20,745 nt of DNA from Deltaproteobacteria bacterium (GTDB lineage: Bacteria; Desulfobacterota; GWC2-55-46): contig JACRNN010000113.1 in the NCBI GenBank assembly GCA_016234955.1, forward strand, positions 1-20,745. Reading direction: 5' to 3'. A program made the position numbers and the translations under genes. Shown here piece by piece: positions 13,823-20,745 of the stretch. Under the pieces are notes generated by a model. The model saw only the letters and a program-made list of their open reading frames with translations. It ran no database searches and had not been told where the DNA came from. Numbering within the stretch: position 1 is the first letter of the stretch; each line of letters begins with the position of its first letter.

Positions 13823-15618
13823 TGCCTGGGCCTCCTGTTCGCCTCGAGGACCTTTTTCCTGAGCCTTATGCTTTGGGGCGTCACCTCGACAAGCTCGTCC
13901 TCCTTTATGAACTCGAGTGCCTGCTCCAGGTTCATGATATGCGGCGGATAGAGTATCATGGAATCGTCAGAGCCCGATGCCCTCATATTGGTCAGCTTTT
14001 TTTCCTTTACCGGGTTGACGTCCAGGTCGTTCTCCCTTGAGTTCTCCCCTATAACCATCCCCTCGTAGGCCGGGGTATTCTCCGTGACAAAAAGAGTGCC
14101 GCGCGGCTGGAGGTGGAAGAGCGCGTAAATCGTGGTGGTGCCTCCCCTGTCGGAGACGAGCACGCCGGTCTGCCTCTTCGATATCGTCCCGGACCACGGC
14201 TCATATCCGTCGAAGATATGGTTCAGGAGCCCCATGCCCTTGGTGTCGGTGAGGAACTGGGACCTGAAGCCGATAAGCCCCCTGGAAGGTATGCGGAACT
14301 CGAGCCTCACCCTGCCGTGGCCGTTGTTCAGCATCTTCTGCATCTTGCCCTTTCTTGCGCCTATCTGCTGGGTGACCACCCCGATGAATTCCTCGGGGAT
14401 GTCTATGACAAGGTGCTCCATCGGCTCATGGAGCGCCCCGTTTATCGTTTTCGTTATGGTCTCCGGCATCGACACCGAAAGCTCGTAGCCCTCCCTCCTC
14501 ATCATCTCTATGAGGATGGCGAGCTGAAGCTCTCCCCTGCCCATGACCTTGAATGCGTCCGCCCTGTCGAAGTCGACCTTTATGGAGACGTTGTAGAGGA
14601 GCTCTTTTTCGAGCCTCTCGCGCAGGTTTCTGGCCGTGACGTATTTGCCCTCTCTGCCGGCGAACGGCGAGGTATTGGCCGAGAAGACCATCGATATGGT
14701 CGGCTCATCGACCGTTATCCTCGCAAGCGGCTTCGGGCTGTCGGCGTCGGTGATGGTGTCGCCGATGTTGACGCCCTCCATGCCGGCTACGGCCACGATG
14801 TCGCCCGCCACGGCCTCCCGGGCATCCACCCTCTGGAGACCCTGGAAGACGTAGAGCGAGGATACCTTGGCCTTTATTGCCTTGCCCTCGTGGTTGACCG
14901 TGGAGACGTGGGAGCCGGACTCTATCCTGCCGGAGAATATCCTCCCTATGGCGAGCCTTCCAACGTAGTCGCTGTAGTCGATGTTGGTGACAAGGACCTG
15001 GAGCGTCCCTTTGGGGTCCCCGCCAGGCGCGGGTATGGTGGAGACTATCTTTTCAAAGAGCGGGCGCAGGTCCTCTGACGGCGCCTCCATGTCGAGCGTT
15101 GCCGTGCCCTTCTTGGCGTTCGTGTAGACTATCGGGAAGTCGAGCTGGTCTTCCGTGGCGTCGAGGTCTATGAAGAGGTCGTAGACCTCGTTCAAGACCT
15201 CCTTTATCCTCGCGTCCGGCCGGTCTATCTTGTTGATGACGAGTATCGGCTGGAGCTCGAGCTCAAGGGCCTTCTTCAGGACAAAACGGGTCTGGGGCAG
15301 CGGGCCCTCGGAGGCGTCCACGAGGAGGAGCACCCCGTCGACCATCTTTAGCGTCCTCTCCACCTCCCCGCCGAAGTCGGCGTGCCCGGGGGTGTCCACG
15401 ATGTTTATCTTTACCGGGCCGTACTCGACCGCGGTGTTCTTGGCCATGATGGTTATCCCGCGCTCGCGCTCGAGGTCGATGTTGTCCATGACCCTTTCCT
15501 GCACCCGCTCGTTCGAGCGGAAGATGCCGGACTGCCTGAGCATCGCGTCCACAAGGGTCGTCTTGCCGTGGTCAACATGGGCTATGATCGCTATGTTTCT
15601 TAAATTGCCGTTCTCCAT
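13813..15618 (-). CDS. typA: Ribosome-associated GTPase TypA/BipA
   Basis: TypA is a translational GTPase related to EF-G and LepA. It binds the ribosome and supports 50S assembly and growth under cold and other stress. The 601 residues match the family. G1 is AHVDHGKT at 13-20, followed by the switch I region ERERGITI, G3 DTPGHADF, G4 NKID, then domain II, the EF-G-like domains, and the TypA-specific C-terminal part (NHIFDGYEPW; RGTLFVTENTPAYEGMVIGE; and NLEQALEFIKEDELVEVTPQ). The start is set at ATG 15618, which begins MENGNLRNIAII as in relatives; an in-frame GTG at 15627 would add three residues, and the GGTGAGG bases between serve as the ribosome site. It is transcribed alone, with a good promoter about 70 bp upstream. 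Confidence 0.97.
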   Translation of the reverse strand: MENGNLRNIAIIAHVDHGKTTLVDAMLRQSGIFRSNERVQERVMDNIDLERERGITIMAKNTAVEYGPVKINIVDTPGHADFGGEVERTLKMVDGVLLLVDASEGPLPQTRFVLKKALELELQPILVINKIDRPDARIKEVLNEVYDLFIDLDATEDQLDFPIVYTNAKKGTATLDMEAPSEDLRPLFEKIVSTIPAPGGDPKGTLQVLVTNIDYSDYVGRLAIGRIFSGRIESGSHVSTVNHEGKAIKAKVSSLYVFQGLQRVDAREAVAGDIVAVAGMEGVNIGDTITDADSPKPLARITVDEPTISMVFSANTSPFAGREGKYVTARNLRERLEKELLYNVSIKVDFDRADAFKVMGRGELQLAILIEMMRREGYELSVSMPETITKTINGALHEPMEHLVIDIPEEFIGVVTQQIGARKGKMQKMLNNGHGRVRLEFRIPSRGLIGFRSQFLTDTKGMGLLNHIFDGYEPWSGTISKRQTGVLVSDRGGTTTIYALFHLQPRGTLFVTENTPAYEGMVIGENSRENDLDVNPVKEKKLTNMRASGSDDSMILYPPHIMNLEQALEFIKEDELVEVTPQSIRLRKKVLEANRRPRQKG

Positions 15619-15685
15619 ACACCTCACCGTTCCGTTGCGATTGAATTGATATAACCGATCAGTCTTTATAAAAATAGAATCAATT

Positions 15686-15714
15686 ATTATACGATAAATG
15701 CCGGTAGAGGTAAA
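15686..15714 (-). promoter_or_regulatory. Sigma-70-type promoter for typA
   Basis: On the minus strand TTTACC (15714-15709, 4/6 to the -35), a 17-base spacer, then TATAAT (15691-15686, perfect -10). Transcription would start near 15679, leaving a leader of about 60 bases. Repeat copy E lies just upstream. Confidence 0.55.
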
Positions 15715-15745
15715 GGAATTTCATGTGATAATGAGGTTTTTTTAT

Positions 15746-15865
15746 GAACATGCATAGCGAGCGCATTCCCCGTAGCTTGGCTTTGGGGTCAAGCGAGCGA
15801 ATAGAAATAGATACTCCCTTTATATGTCGAAGATTAAGCGCGGCTTGCCGCGGGGAATCTTCAAT
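15746..15865 (+). repeat. Dispersed intergenic repeat, copy E (full length)
   Basis: A 120-bp copy running from GAACATGCATAGCGAGCGC to GGGGAATCTTCAAT. Hairpin 1 is CCCCGTAGC/GCTTTGGGG (one mismatch, loop TTG). Hairpin 2 is the best of the family: GAAGATT/AATCTTC outside and CGCGG/CCGCG inside. It lies upstream of typA, antisense to it. Short reading frames through it are translated repeat and are not called as genes. Confidence 0.85.
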
Positions 15866-16307
15866 AGCCGGATCAACGAGAAAACCGCTATATTGAGTGG
15901 TGTAAGATTTTTTAAAGATATAAAGAGGTTGTCGATATTTTTTACACTGCCTGTAAACATCCTTAACCTATTGATATTAAGGCTATTTATTTGAATTTTC
16001 ACTTATTCAGAGTCTTATATTTGACAGGCGGATGTAAAATATTTCGACAATTTTATTAAGATATGGCGTCAAAAAATTTTTAGATAGAGGAAATGAAAAT
16101 AAAATAATCTTAAAAATCAACAAGTTCTCAACTTGATCGGCTGTTAGGCCGGTTCATGCTACAGTTCTTGCGAATAATTTGGCAATTACCATCACGGTTG
16201 CGGAACTTTTTATCTTTTGGAACTGGCTACGGGCGCCTCAACATGCATGGAAGCGGACTCCTTGCGGCCTGGGCTTAAGGGAAGTTACTTTTCTAAACGG
16301 AGGGGAT
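15866..16307. other. AT-rich intergenic region upstream of the PEP-CTERM gene
   Basis: No gene is supported. From about 15900 to 16135 the sequence is strongly AT-rich, unlike its GC-rich surroundings. It holds a spaced palindrome CCTTAA/TTAAGG (near 15960-15982) and CAAGTTCTCAACTTG (16121-16135), an inverted repeat that could be an operator. AACATGCATGGAAGCG followed by CTGGGCTTAAGGG near 16239-16281 looks like a decayed start of the dispersed repeat. No sigma-54 or clear sigma-70 promoter could be assigned. Confidence 0.5.
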
Positions 16308-16823
16308 ATGATGAAGATGGTACGCTGTTTATCCGCCGCGATTTTAATGACACTCATGGGGATACTCATAGCCCCGGCGCGTTCACAGGCGTCTATGATC
16401 GTTGACTTTTCGGAAGGTTATGTGGGAAACTTCGATAGAATTGTCGCAACCTCCACTGACCCGGCCTTCGTGAGCCCTGGTTTTACGAACTTCAGGGACT
16501 TCAGTTACAATCCGGTCGCTGGTTGGAGCGGTACGTTTTACTCACAATATCTTATCGAGGCAACGGGGCCTGCCAGGGATAATCTGATCTTCGGGATCAC
16601 CTTCGACGAGGGTTATGCCGCATTAGCGTTCAGCATGGAATTTTATGCATACGATCAAACAACCCTCGTGGAATGGACAACCATGTCCTATAACGGAGGG
16701 GGAAACATAAGTAACTACGGCAACTGGACATTTAATACGCACGCCGTTCCAGAGCCGGCCACATTAATCCTTTTCGGCTCAGGCCTTATCGCGATGGCGC
16801 TGCGGAAAAAAATAGGCTTGTGA
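16308..16823 (+). CDS. Small secreted PEP-CTERM domain protein
   Basis: A 171-residue exported protein. The signal peptide covers about residues 1-28 (basic start, hydrophobic core AAILMTLMGILIA, then ARSQA). The mature domain (about 115 residues) is rich in Tyr, Phe, Gly and Asn and is not recognised. The C-terminus has the full sorting tag: VPEP motif, a hydrophobic helix (LILFGSGLIAMAL) and a basic tail RKK. Such tags are processed by exosortase EpsH/XrtA-type proteases in Gram-negative, exopolysaccharide-producing bacteria. No exosortase is in this window. A strong GGAGG lies at 16299-16303. ATG 16308 was chosen, though ATG 16311 has the better seven-base spacing. The frame stays open upstream to 16179 without a ribosome site. 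The gene stands alone and converges on the outer-membrane gene. Confidence 0.88.
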   Translation: MMKMVRCLSAAILMTLMGILIAPARSQASMIVDFSEGYVGNFDRIVATSTDPAFVSPGFTNFRDFSYNPVAGWSGTFYSQYLIEATGPARDNLIFGITFDEGYAALAFSMEFYAYDQTTLVEWTTMSYNGGGNISNYGNWTFNTHAVPEPATLILFGSGLIAMALRKKIGL

Positions 16824-16946
16824 CATAGAAGGTGGCTTTTACGTTTCCTTCGGATGGATTCCCCGAAGCTTAAGCTTACATCGACAACTCTCTTTTAGGC
16901 GTATTGGCAAGCGTGTCGAGGCGCAACCCGTCTTAACGGGGGAATA

Positions 16947-16993
16947 GAGACCGCGCGGACGACATGCGTCATTCGCTGTCCGGCGCGGGTCTC
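16947..16993. repeat. Inverted repeat between convergent genes
   Basis: GAGACCGCGCGGAC (16947-16960) pairs with GTCCGGCGCGGGTCTC (16978-16993) apart from two bulged bases, with a 17-base loop. It ends 8 bp before repeat copy F. Upstream, CTTCGG/CCGAAG (16848-16868) is a weaker hairpin just after the PEP-CTERM gene. Either could stop transcription between the convergent genes; neither has a T-tract. Confidence 0.5.
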
Positions 16994-17001
16994 CCGTTCT
17001 T

Positions 17002-17122
17002 GAACATGCATAGCGAGCGCATTCCCTGATAGCCAAGCCGCGGGGTCAAGCGAGCGAATCGGATATAGATACTTCCTTACATGTCGAAGATTCCCCGCGG
17101 CTTGGGGCAGGGGAGCTTCAAT
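17002..17122 (+). repeat. Dispersed intergenic repeat, copy F (full length)
   Basis: A 121-bp copy from GAACATGCATAGCGAGCGC to GGGGAGCTTCAAT, with GGGGTCAAGCGAGCGAATCG and TACTTCCTTACATGTCGAAG identical to copy C. Its first variable segment is unusual: CCAAGCCGCGGGG is the exact reverse complement of CCCCGCGGCTTGG in its own 3' hairpin, a 13-bp long-range pairing that replaces hairpin 1. It lies between convergent genes, and on the 16824-17145 stretch no gene is supported. Confidence 0.85.
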
Positions 17123-17145
17123 ACCCCGCATTCCATAAAGCGGTT

Positions 17146-18390
17146 TTAAAACTCATACCGCGCCTGCATGTACATGTTGTCGTTCTTGTCGAGAGAGCCG
17201 AACTGGGTCGTATCTTTTTTTCCGCCGAAGACGTTAGCGCCCAGGGCCGCCCAGACATGGTCTGAGAAGTTGTATCTGACCTCCGGGTTCAAAAGATAGT
17301 CCCTGTCCACGGGAGACCAGAAGGAGAACCACTGAAGCCTCATGTTCTGGTGCATTAGAAGGTATGTCAGCCGAATAGACGTGAGATCCCTGAACCTCGG
17401 CTCCTTCGGGAAAGCCGCTATCCTGGTACTTTCGTATTCCGCATAATTATGCGTGTACTCTCCATAATATTGGACAGTCACGCTAAAATCCTCGATTACC
17501 TGCCGCTGGTAGCTTAAAAGAAAACGGGTCTGTGAATTAGGGATGAGGGGGTCTGTGCCGCTCCTGTCGTCCAATGAATCATAGTAGCCGGCCTCAAAGC
17601 CGAGCACGCCTCCTAACGAACTTCTCTGAAGGCTCACCCCGTAAACCGAGAGTTCCGGGTATATGAGCTCTATCCTCGTTGGAGAGGTGAGACTGTCCGG
17701 GACCATCGAAGGCGACCTGTAAAAGCCTTTGTATGCATATATTGAGGCATCGAAACCGGCTATATCACGATAGACCCGGAGAGCCGCCTCAGTATTCCTG
17801 ATGTTAGAGGCAGGCCCCTTTTGAACCCTGTTCGTCACGCCGGGCATGGGGTCGTACATCCAGAACCTGTTTGAATCGGGAAAATTGTCCGGTTCAAAGA
17901 AAGGGATTATGACCAGCTCAAAGGAGGCTATATCAGGGTAGAACCCGGCCTTTATCGCGTCCGTGCCTTTTTTCAGGTACTCAAGGGGCCTTCCTGAGAA
18001 GAACGCCTCATAGTCCTTCGGGAATATGTCGTTTATGAATATAAGATCGCCGAGGCCCCATGTGACTATCTGCCTGCCGATCCTTAAATCCCACTTCCTC
18101 CCTGTAAGGTCAAAGTACGCTTCCCTAAGCTCGACCTCGCCTTCTTTATCGAGATGGTCAAAGGATATATCTGTTTTAAGGAAGAGGCGGAGCGGCTCCT
18201 GCGAGCCTTCGAGCTTGAACTGGCCCCTTTCCTCGGCCCGCTTGAGGTCTCCGCCGTCCGGGTTCGAGGTCTCTATTCCAAGGGAGTAATTGCCCTGCAA
18301 AAAGCCCCCGGTTGAAAAATCCCAGGCATATGCCTTTTGGGCGACGAGGACTAACGCGGCAAGGCAGGCGTATAGAAGTATCCTTATCAT
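17146..18390 (-). CDS. Outer-membrane beta-barrel protein, DUF1302-like
   Basis: A 414-residue exported protein. The signal peptide is about residues 1-22 (ILLYACLAALVLVAQKAYA). The mature chain shows alternating amphipathic strands, many Tyr/Trp girdle residues, the pattern LRIGRQIVTWGLGDLIFIND seen in DUF1302-type barrels, and a final aromatic residue (YMQARYEF) as the signal for the BAM insertion machinery. It probably forms a pore or receptor in the outer membrane. It is last in the apparent operon transporter -> LolA-like -> barrel, 19 bp after the LolA-like stop, so it may be the outer-membrane exit or acceptor for the same cargo. ATG 18390 was chosen; a TTG at 18396 would add two residues. 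The substrate is unknown. Confidence 0.82.
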   Translation of the reverse strand: MIRILLYACLAALVLVAQKAYAWDFSTGGFLQGNYSLGIETSNPDGGDLKRAEERGQFKLEGSQEPLRLFLKTDISFDHLDKEGEVELREAYFDLTGRKWDLRIGRQIVTWGLGDLIFINDIFPKDYEAFFSGRPLEYLKKGTDAIKAGFYPDIASFELVIIPFFEPDNFPDSNRFWMYDPMPGVTNRVQKGPASNIRNTEAALRVYRDIAGFDASIYAYKGFYRSPSMVPDSLTSPTRIELIYPELSVYGVSLQRSSLGGVLGFEAGYYDSLDDRSGTDPLIPNSQTRFLLSYQRQVIEDFSVTVQYYGEYTHNYAEYESTRIAAFPKEPRFRDLTSIRLTYLLMHQNMRLQWFSFWSPVDRDYLLNPEVRYNFSDHVWAALGANVFGGKKDTTQFGSLDKNDNMYMQARYEF

Positions 18391-18409
18391 GCTCAAGGTT
18401 GTCTCGCGC

Positions 18410-19198
18410 TCACTCTATCCACTTCCTGGGCGGATGCTTCAAATACCTTTCAGAAAAGAGGCTGTCCTCAATCCCTATGTTGTAGTCGACCTTCGTGAAG
18501 GCCGTTTCCGTTGAATGTCCGCTCTGGAGGTTCTTCATGGTCCTTTTGGTAACCGTCGGGAACCCCTTAACATCCTTTATCTCCTCGGCGGTAAAGACCT
18601 TGTAAAGGTCTCCCCTTTTATCAAAGTACTCTTCCTTCAACGGCAGGAAGGTCTTTTTGTCCACCCATGTGAGTTTGTGGCTGTAGTCCGTATCCCCGGC
18701 CTTCGGCGTGCTCTTGACGACGAAACAGTCCGCCCCTCCCAGTTTTTCCTCTCTTACAATCTCGTGCGAGTCGTCGGCTAAGTCCCTGCCCGAGACGTCC
18801 TCGTATGTGAAGTCCGAGCCAACGAAGCTTGAACGGCTGTCCTGGGCCGCGATCCTCCTTACCATGTTCAGCGCCGGGATGAAGAGCCAGCGGTCGTCGT
18901 CCCTCCCCGGGTATTTGTAGACCATGAAGGTCATGTCTTTTACGTCGGCCGGCTGAAAGAAATACATGAAGTACTTCTGGTCTCTTCCCGGCTCTCCATA
19001 ATTCTTACGGAGCATCATAAGCTCCCTTGTCCTTTCAGAGCCGGACTTGCTTATAAGCCTCATCACCACCCTTGCCTTGAAGTCCTTGCCCGGATAGAGG
19101 AATGCGGCCTGCGAGTTTTTCATCACCTCCTCGGGCGTGATGGCGAATGACTTGAGCGGCAGCAGGACCGCAAGCAACAAAATCAGATACTTGAGCAT
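18410..19198 (-). CDS. Periplasmic LolA-like protein (outer membrane lipoprotein-sorting family)
   Basis: A 262-residue protein with a signal peptide of about 19 residues (KYLILLLAVLLPLKSFA) and no lipobox cysteine, so soluble in the periplasm. The rest resembles the LolA-like family found beside RND transporters: ITPEEVMKNSQAAF, MMLRKNYGEPGRDQKYFMYF, DRWLFIPALNMVRRIAAQD, SFVGSDFTYEDVSGRDLAD and LTWVDKKTFLPLKEEYFDKRG. The fold is a curved beta-sheet with a hydrophobic groove that carries acyl chains; true LolA carries lipoproteins, but these paralogues probably carry another lipid-like cargo. The start is firm: AGGAGG lies six bases before ATG 19198. It begins 22 bp after the transporter stop and is followed closely by the barrel gene. 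Confidence 0.86.
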   Translation of the reverse strand: MLKYLILLLAVLLPLKSFAITPEEVMKNSQAAFLYPGKDFKARVVMRLISKSGSERTRELMMLRKNYGEPGRDQKYFMYFFQPADVKDMTFMVYKYPGRDDDRWLFIPALNMVRRIAAQDSRSSFVGSDFTYEDVSGRDLADDSHEIVREEKLGGADCFVVKSTPKAGDTDYSHKLTWVDKKTFLPLKEEYFDKRGDLYKVFTAEEIKDVKGFPTVTKRTMKNLQSGHSTETAFTKVDYNIGIEDSLFSERYLKHPPRKWIE

Positions 19199-19220
19199 GG
19201 TAAACCTCCTTTTTTACCAA

Positions 19221-20745
19221 TCAACCATCTCCAAAAAGCCGGCATCTTAAGAGCACAATCAGGGCCGGAAGATAGATCGTGGTGAGTATGGCGCTTAGCA
19301 ACATCATGCTCACGATAAAGGCCCCGACGGTTATATACGGCGTAAGGGGCGCAAAGAGCATGACCGAGAATGCCGAAGCGAAGAGGACGGCGTTACGAAT
19401 TATCCCCTTGCCGGGCCTCGCGGCGGTCCAGAGGAGGGCCTCTATCAGAGGCTTGGTCTCATGGGGATTCCCATAGCCGGTTTCAGTGAGTCTCTGCCTT
19501 AACCTGCTGATAAAATGGATGGCGAAATCCACCGCCATGCCGAGCGACAGGCAGCTTAAGACCGAGATGGGCATATCGAAATCCTTGCCCATATATCCGA
19601 CCGCGCCGTATATGAGAAGTATCGTAAAAAGGAGCGGAACATACCCGACTACAGCCCATTTTACAGACCTGAAGTTGAAGGCGAGTATTATGAATACCGC
19701 GATCAGGGCGAAGATAAACCCCTTGAGCATGTCCCAGAGGACCTCATCGTTCCAGACCAGGTTGAAGTAGGCCGTGCCGGCGGGCTTAAGCTCGAATTTT
19801 CCTGGATGCGATGCTCTGTATTCATTTGCCGCCTCAATGACGCTTCGCATGGCCTCGGCGTCCCATGTCTTGAGCTGTACCCATATGTTCGCCTTCCTGA
19901 ACGGGTAGTCGACCACGTTGTCGAGGTCGGACGGCTTCGCGGACATGCTGAAAAGGAAGAGATACTGGCCTATCTCCTCCTTTGAGCCGGGCACCGTGTC
20001 GTATTCAGGGTCGTCGTCGTGGAGGACCTTGTTTATCCTCTTTACGTAATCCACGACGGAACTTGTCCTGCCGACGGCAGGCAGCCCTTCAAGATGCCTC
20101 TGGAGCCCCTTTATGTACCTCATGGCCTCAGGTGTCTTTATATAGCCGTCCTCATCCGATATGGCTACCACGTAACCGAGGGATGTGCCTCCGAGCGCCT
20201 TGTTTATGACCGAATCCGCGGTGCGGACGGCGCTGTCCTTCTTAAACCATTCGACCATGTTGTTGTTTACCGTTATCTTTGTTATTCCTATGACGGCGAC
20301 AATGCAAAGTATCAAGCCGATGACGGCAACCGTCTTCGGCCTCCCTGTGCCTAGGCCGCCGAGCCTCTGAAGGAAAAAGGACGTCTTGCTTGCTCTTATA
20401 TCCTCTTTCTCATACGCGGATTTAAGCTTTTCAATGTCGATAAGAGCCAGCAATGCCGGGACGAGGGTGAAGCTCGAAAGGAGCAATGCAAGGGTTCCGA
20501 AGGCGATGCCGAAGCCGAAGACCTTGACAGGGATTATATTCGCGAAAAGCAGCGAGGCGAAGCCGGCGGCCGTAGTTATGTCGGTATAGATGAGCGGGGT
20601 CCCGACGGCCTTCATGGTCTCGATTATCGCGGCCCTTTTATCTTTTTTTTCGCGGCACCTGAAATAAAATTCATTGAATATGTGAATGCTGTCGGTCGCT
20701 ATCGCCATGAGAAAAACCGGGCTCATCGAACTCATGATATGGATA
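19221..20745 (-). CDS. RND/MMPL-family transporter, C-terminal part (runs off the right edge)
   Basis: About 508 codons remain open to the window edge, so the N-terminal third lies outside. Visible parts: TM4 with SPVFLMAIATDSIHIFNEF, carrying the charged residue typical of MMPL proton pathways; TM5-6 (AAGFASLLFANIIPVKVFGFG to LVPALLALI); TM7 (VAVIGLILCIVAVIGI); a periplasmic domain of about 180 residues; TM8-10 ending in LGMAVDFAIHFISR; and TM11-12 (SAFSVMLFAPL to YLPALIVLL). This is the HpnN/MmpL type of RND protein, which moves lipids or other hydrophobic molecules out of the inner membrane using the proton gradient, unlike AcrB multidrug pumps. It is the first of three closely packed genes. 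The internal ATG at 20735 is not the start. Confidence 0.9.
   Translation of the reverse strand, partial: IHIMSSMSPVFLMAIATDSIHIFNEFYFRCREKKDKRAAIIETMKAVGTPLIYTDITTAAGFASLLFANIIPVKVFGFGIAFGTLALLLSSFTLVPALLALIDIEKLKSAYEKEDIRASKTSFFLQRLGGLGTGRPKTVAVIGLILCIVAVIGITKITVNNNMVEWFKKDSAVRTADSVINKALGGTSLGYVVAISDEDGYIKTPEAMRYIKGLQRHLEGLPAVGRTSSVVDYVKRINKVLHDDDPEYDTVPGSKEEIGQYLFLFSMSAKPSDLDNVVDYPFRKANIWVQLKTWDAEAMRSVIEAANEYRASHPGKFELKPAGTAYFNLVWNDEVLWDMLKGFIFALIAVFIILAFNFRSVKWAVVGYVPLLFTILLIYGAVGYMGKDFDMPISVLSCLSLGMAVDFAIHFISRLRQRLTETGYGNPHETKPLIEALLWTAARPGKGIIRNAVLFASAFSVMLFAPLTPYITVGAFIVSMMLLSAILTTIYLPALIVLLRCRLFGDG

Noticed and set aside
15820..16002. 60-codon minus-strand frame upstream of typA
   Set aside because: It uses a GTG start with no ribosome site, spans the AT-rich island and ends in repeat copy E.
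16130..16307. Sigma-54 promoter for the PEP-CTERM gene
   Set aside because: No GG-N10-GC pair with TGGCAC/TTGC context was found; the nearest candidates have wrong spacing.
661..17122. CRISPR array
   Set aside because: The repeats are kilobases apart, vary in their interior and occur in both orientations, with no uniform spacers or cas genes.

Overview
The window looks like chromosomal DNA of a Gram-negative bacterium. It has mostly GC-rich genes that favour AGG (Arg) and ATA (Ile) codons, an outer-membrane beta-barrel protein, a LolA-fold periplasmic protein and a PEP-CTERM surface protein. The mnmG-rsmG-parA-parB-bactofilin order and the long lysine/alanine-rich tail of the DksA-like protein fit a deltaproteobacterium-like lineage (Desulfobacterota/Myxococcota sense). 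That placement is an inference and was not tested by any search.

Layout. 1-350 (-): 5' part of a DksA/TraR-type regulator. 743-6342 (+): chromosome-maintenance block with mnmG, rsmG, parA, parB and a bactofilin. Two perfect 16-bp parS palindromes flank rsmG. 6495-8770 (+): an AT-richer type II restriction-modification pair with foreign codon use, bounded by sequences resembling integron cassette ends. 8799-9713 (+): branched-chain aminotransferase ilvE. 9686-13306 (-): a 1206-aa membrane GGDEF-EAL protein that overlaps ilvE tail to tail. 13813-15618 (-): typA/bipA. 16308-16823 (+): a small PEP-CTERM protein. 17146-20745 (-): an apparent operon RND/MMPL transporter (cut by the window edge) -> LolA-like protein -> outer-membrane beta-barrel, probably one trans-envelope pathway for a hydrophobic cargo.

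The most distinctive content is intergenic. A dispersed repeat of about 120 bp occurs six times (copies A-F, two of them full length), always between genes and usually close against a stop codon or promoter. Two conserved boxes, each containing GCGAGCG, flank a first hairpin, and a second hairpin closed by GAAG/CTTC ends the element. The stems differ between copies but most stay paired. Copy B is split by a 200-bp element with 19-bp terminal inverted repeats and a GGAATAT flanking duplication, so a MITE jumped into the repeat. Copy A forms the mnmG leader and creates a false 28-residue N-terminal extension. A back-to-back palindrome pair precedes rsmG.

How the genes fit together: ParA, ParB and the two parS sites form a chromosome-segregation system, and the adjacent bactofilin may scaffold it. 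The restriction-modification pair looks like a later insertion between the bactofilin gene and ilvE. I see no rRNA, tRNA, CRISPR array or DnaA-box cluster.
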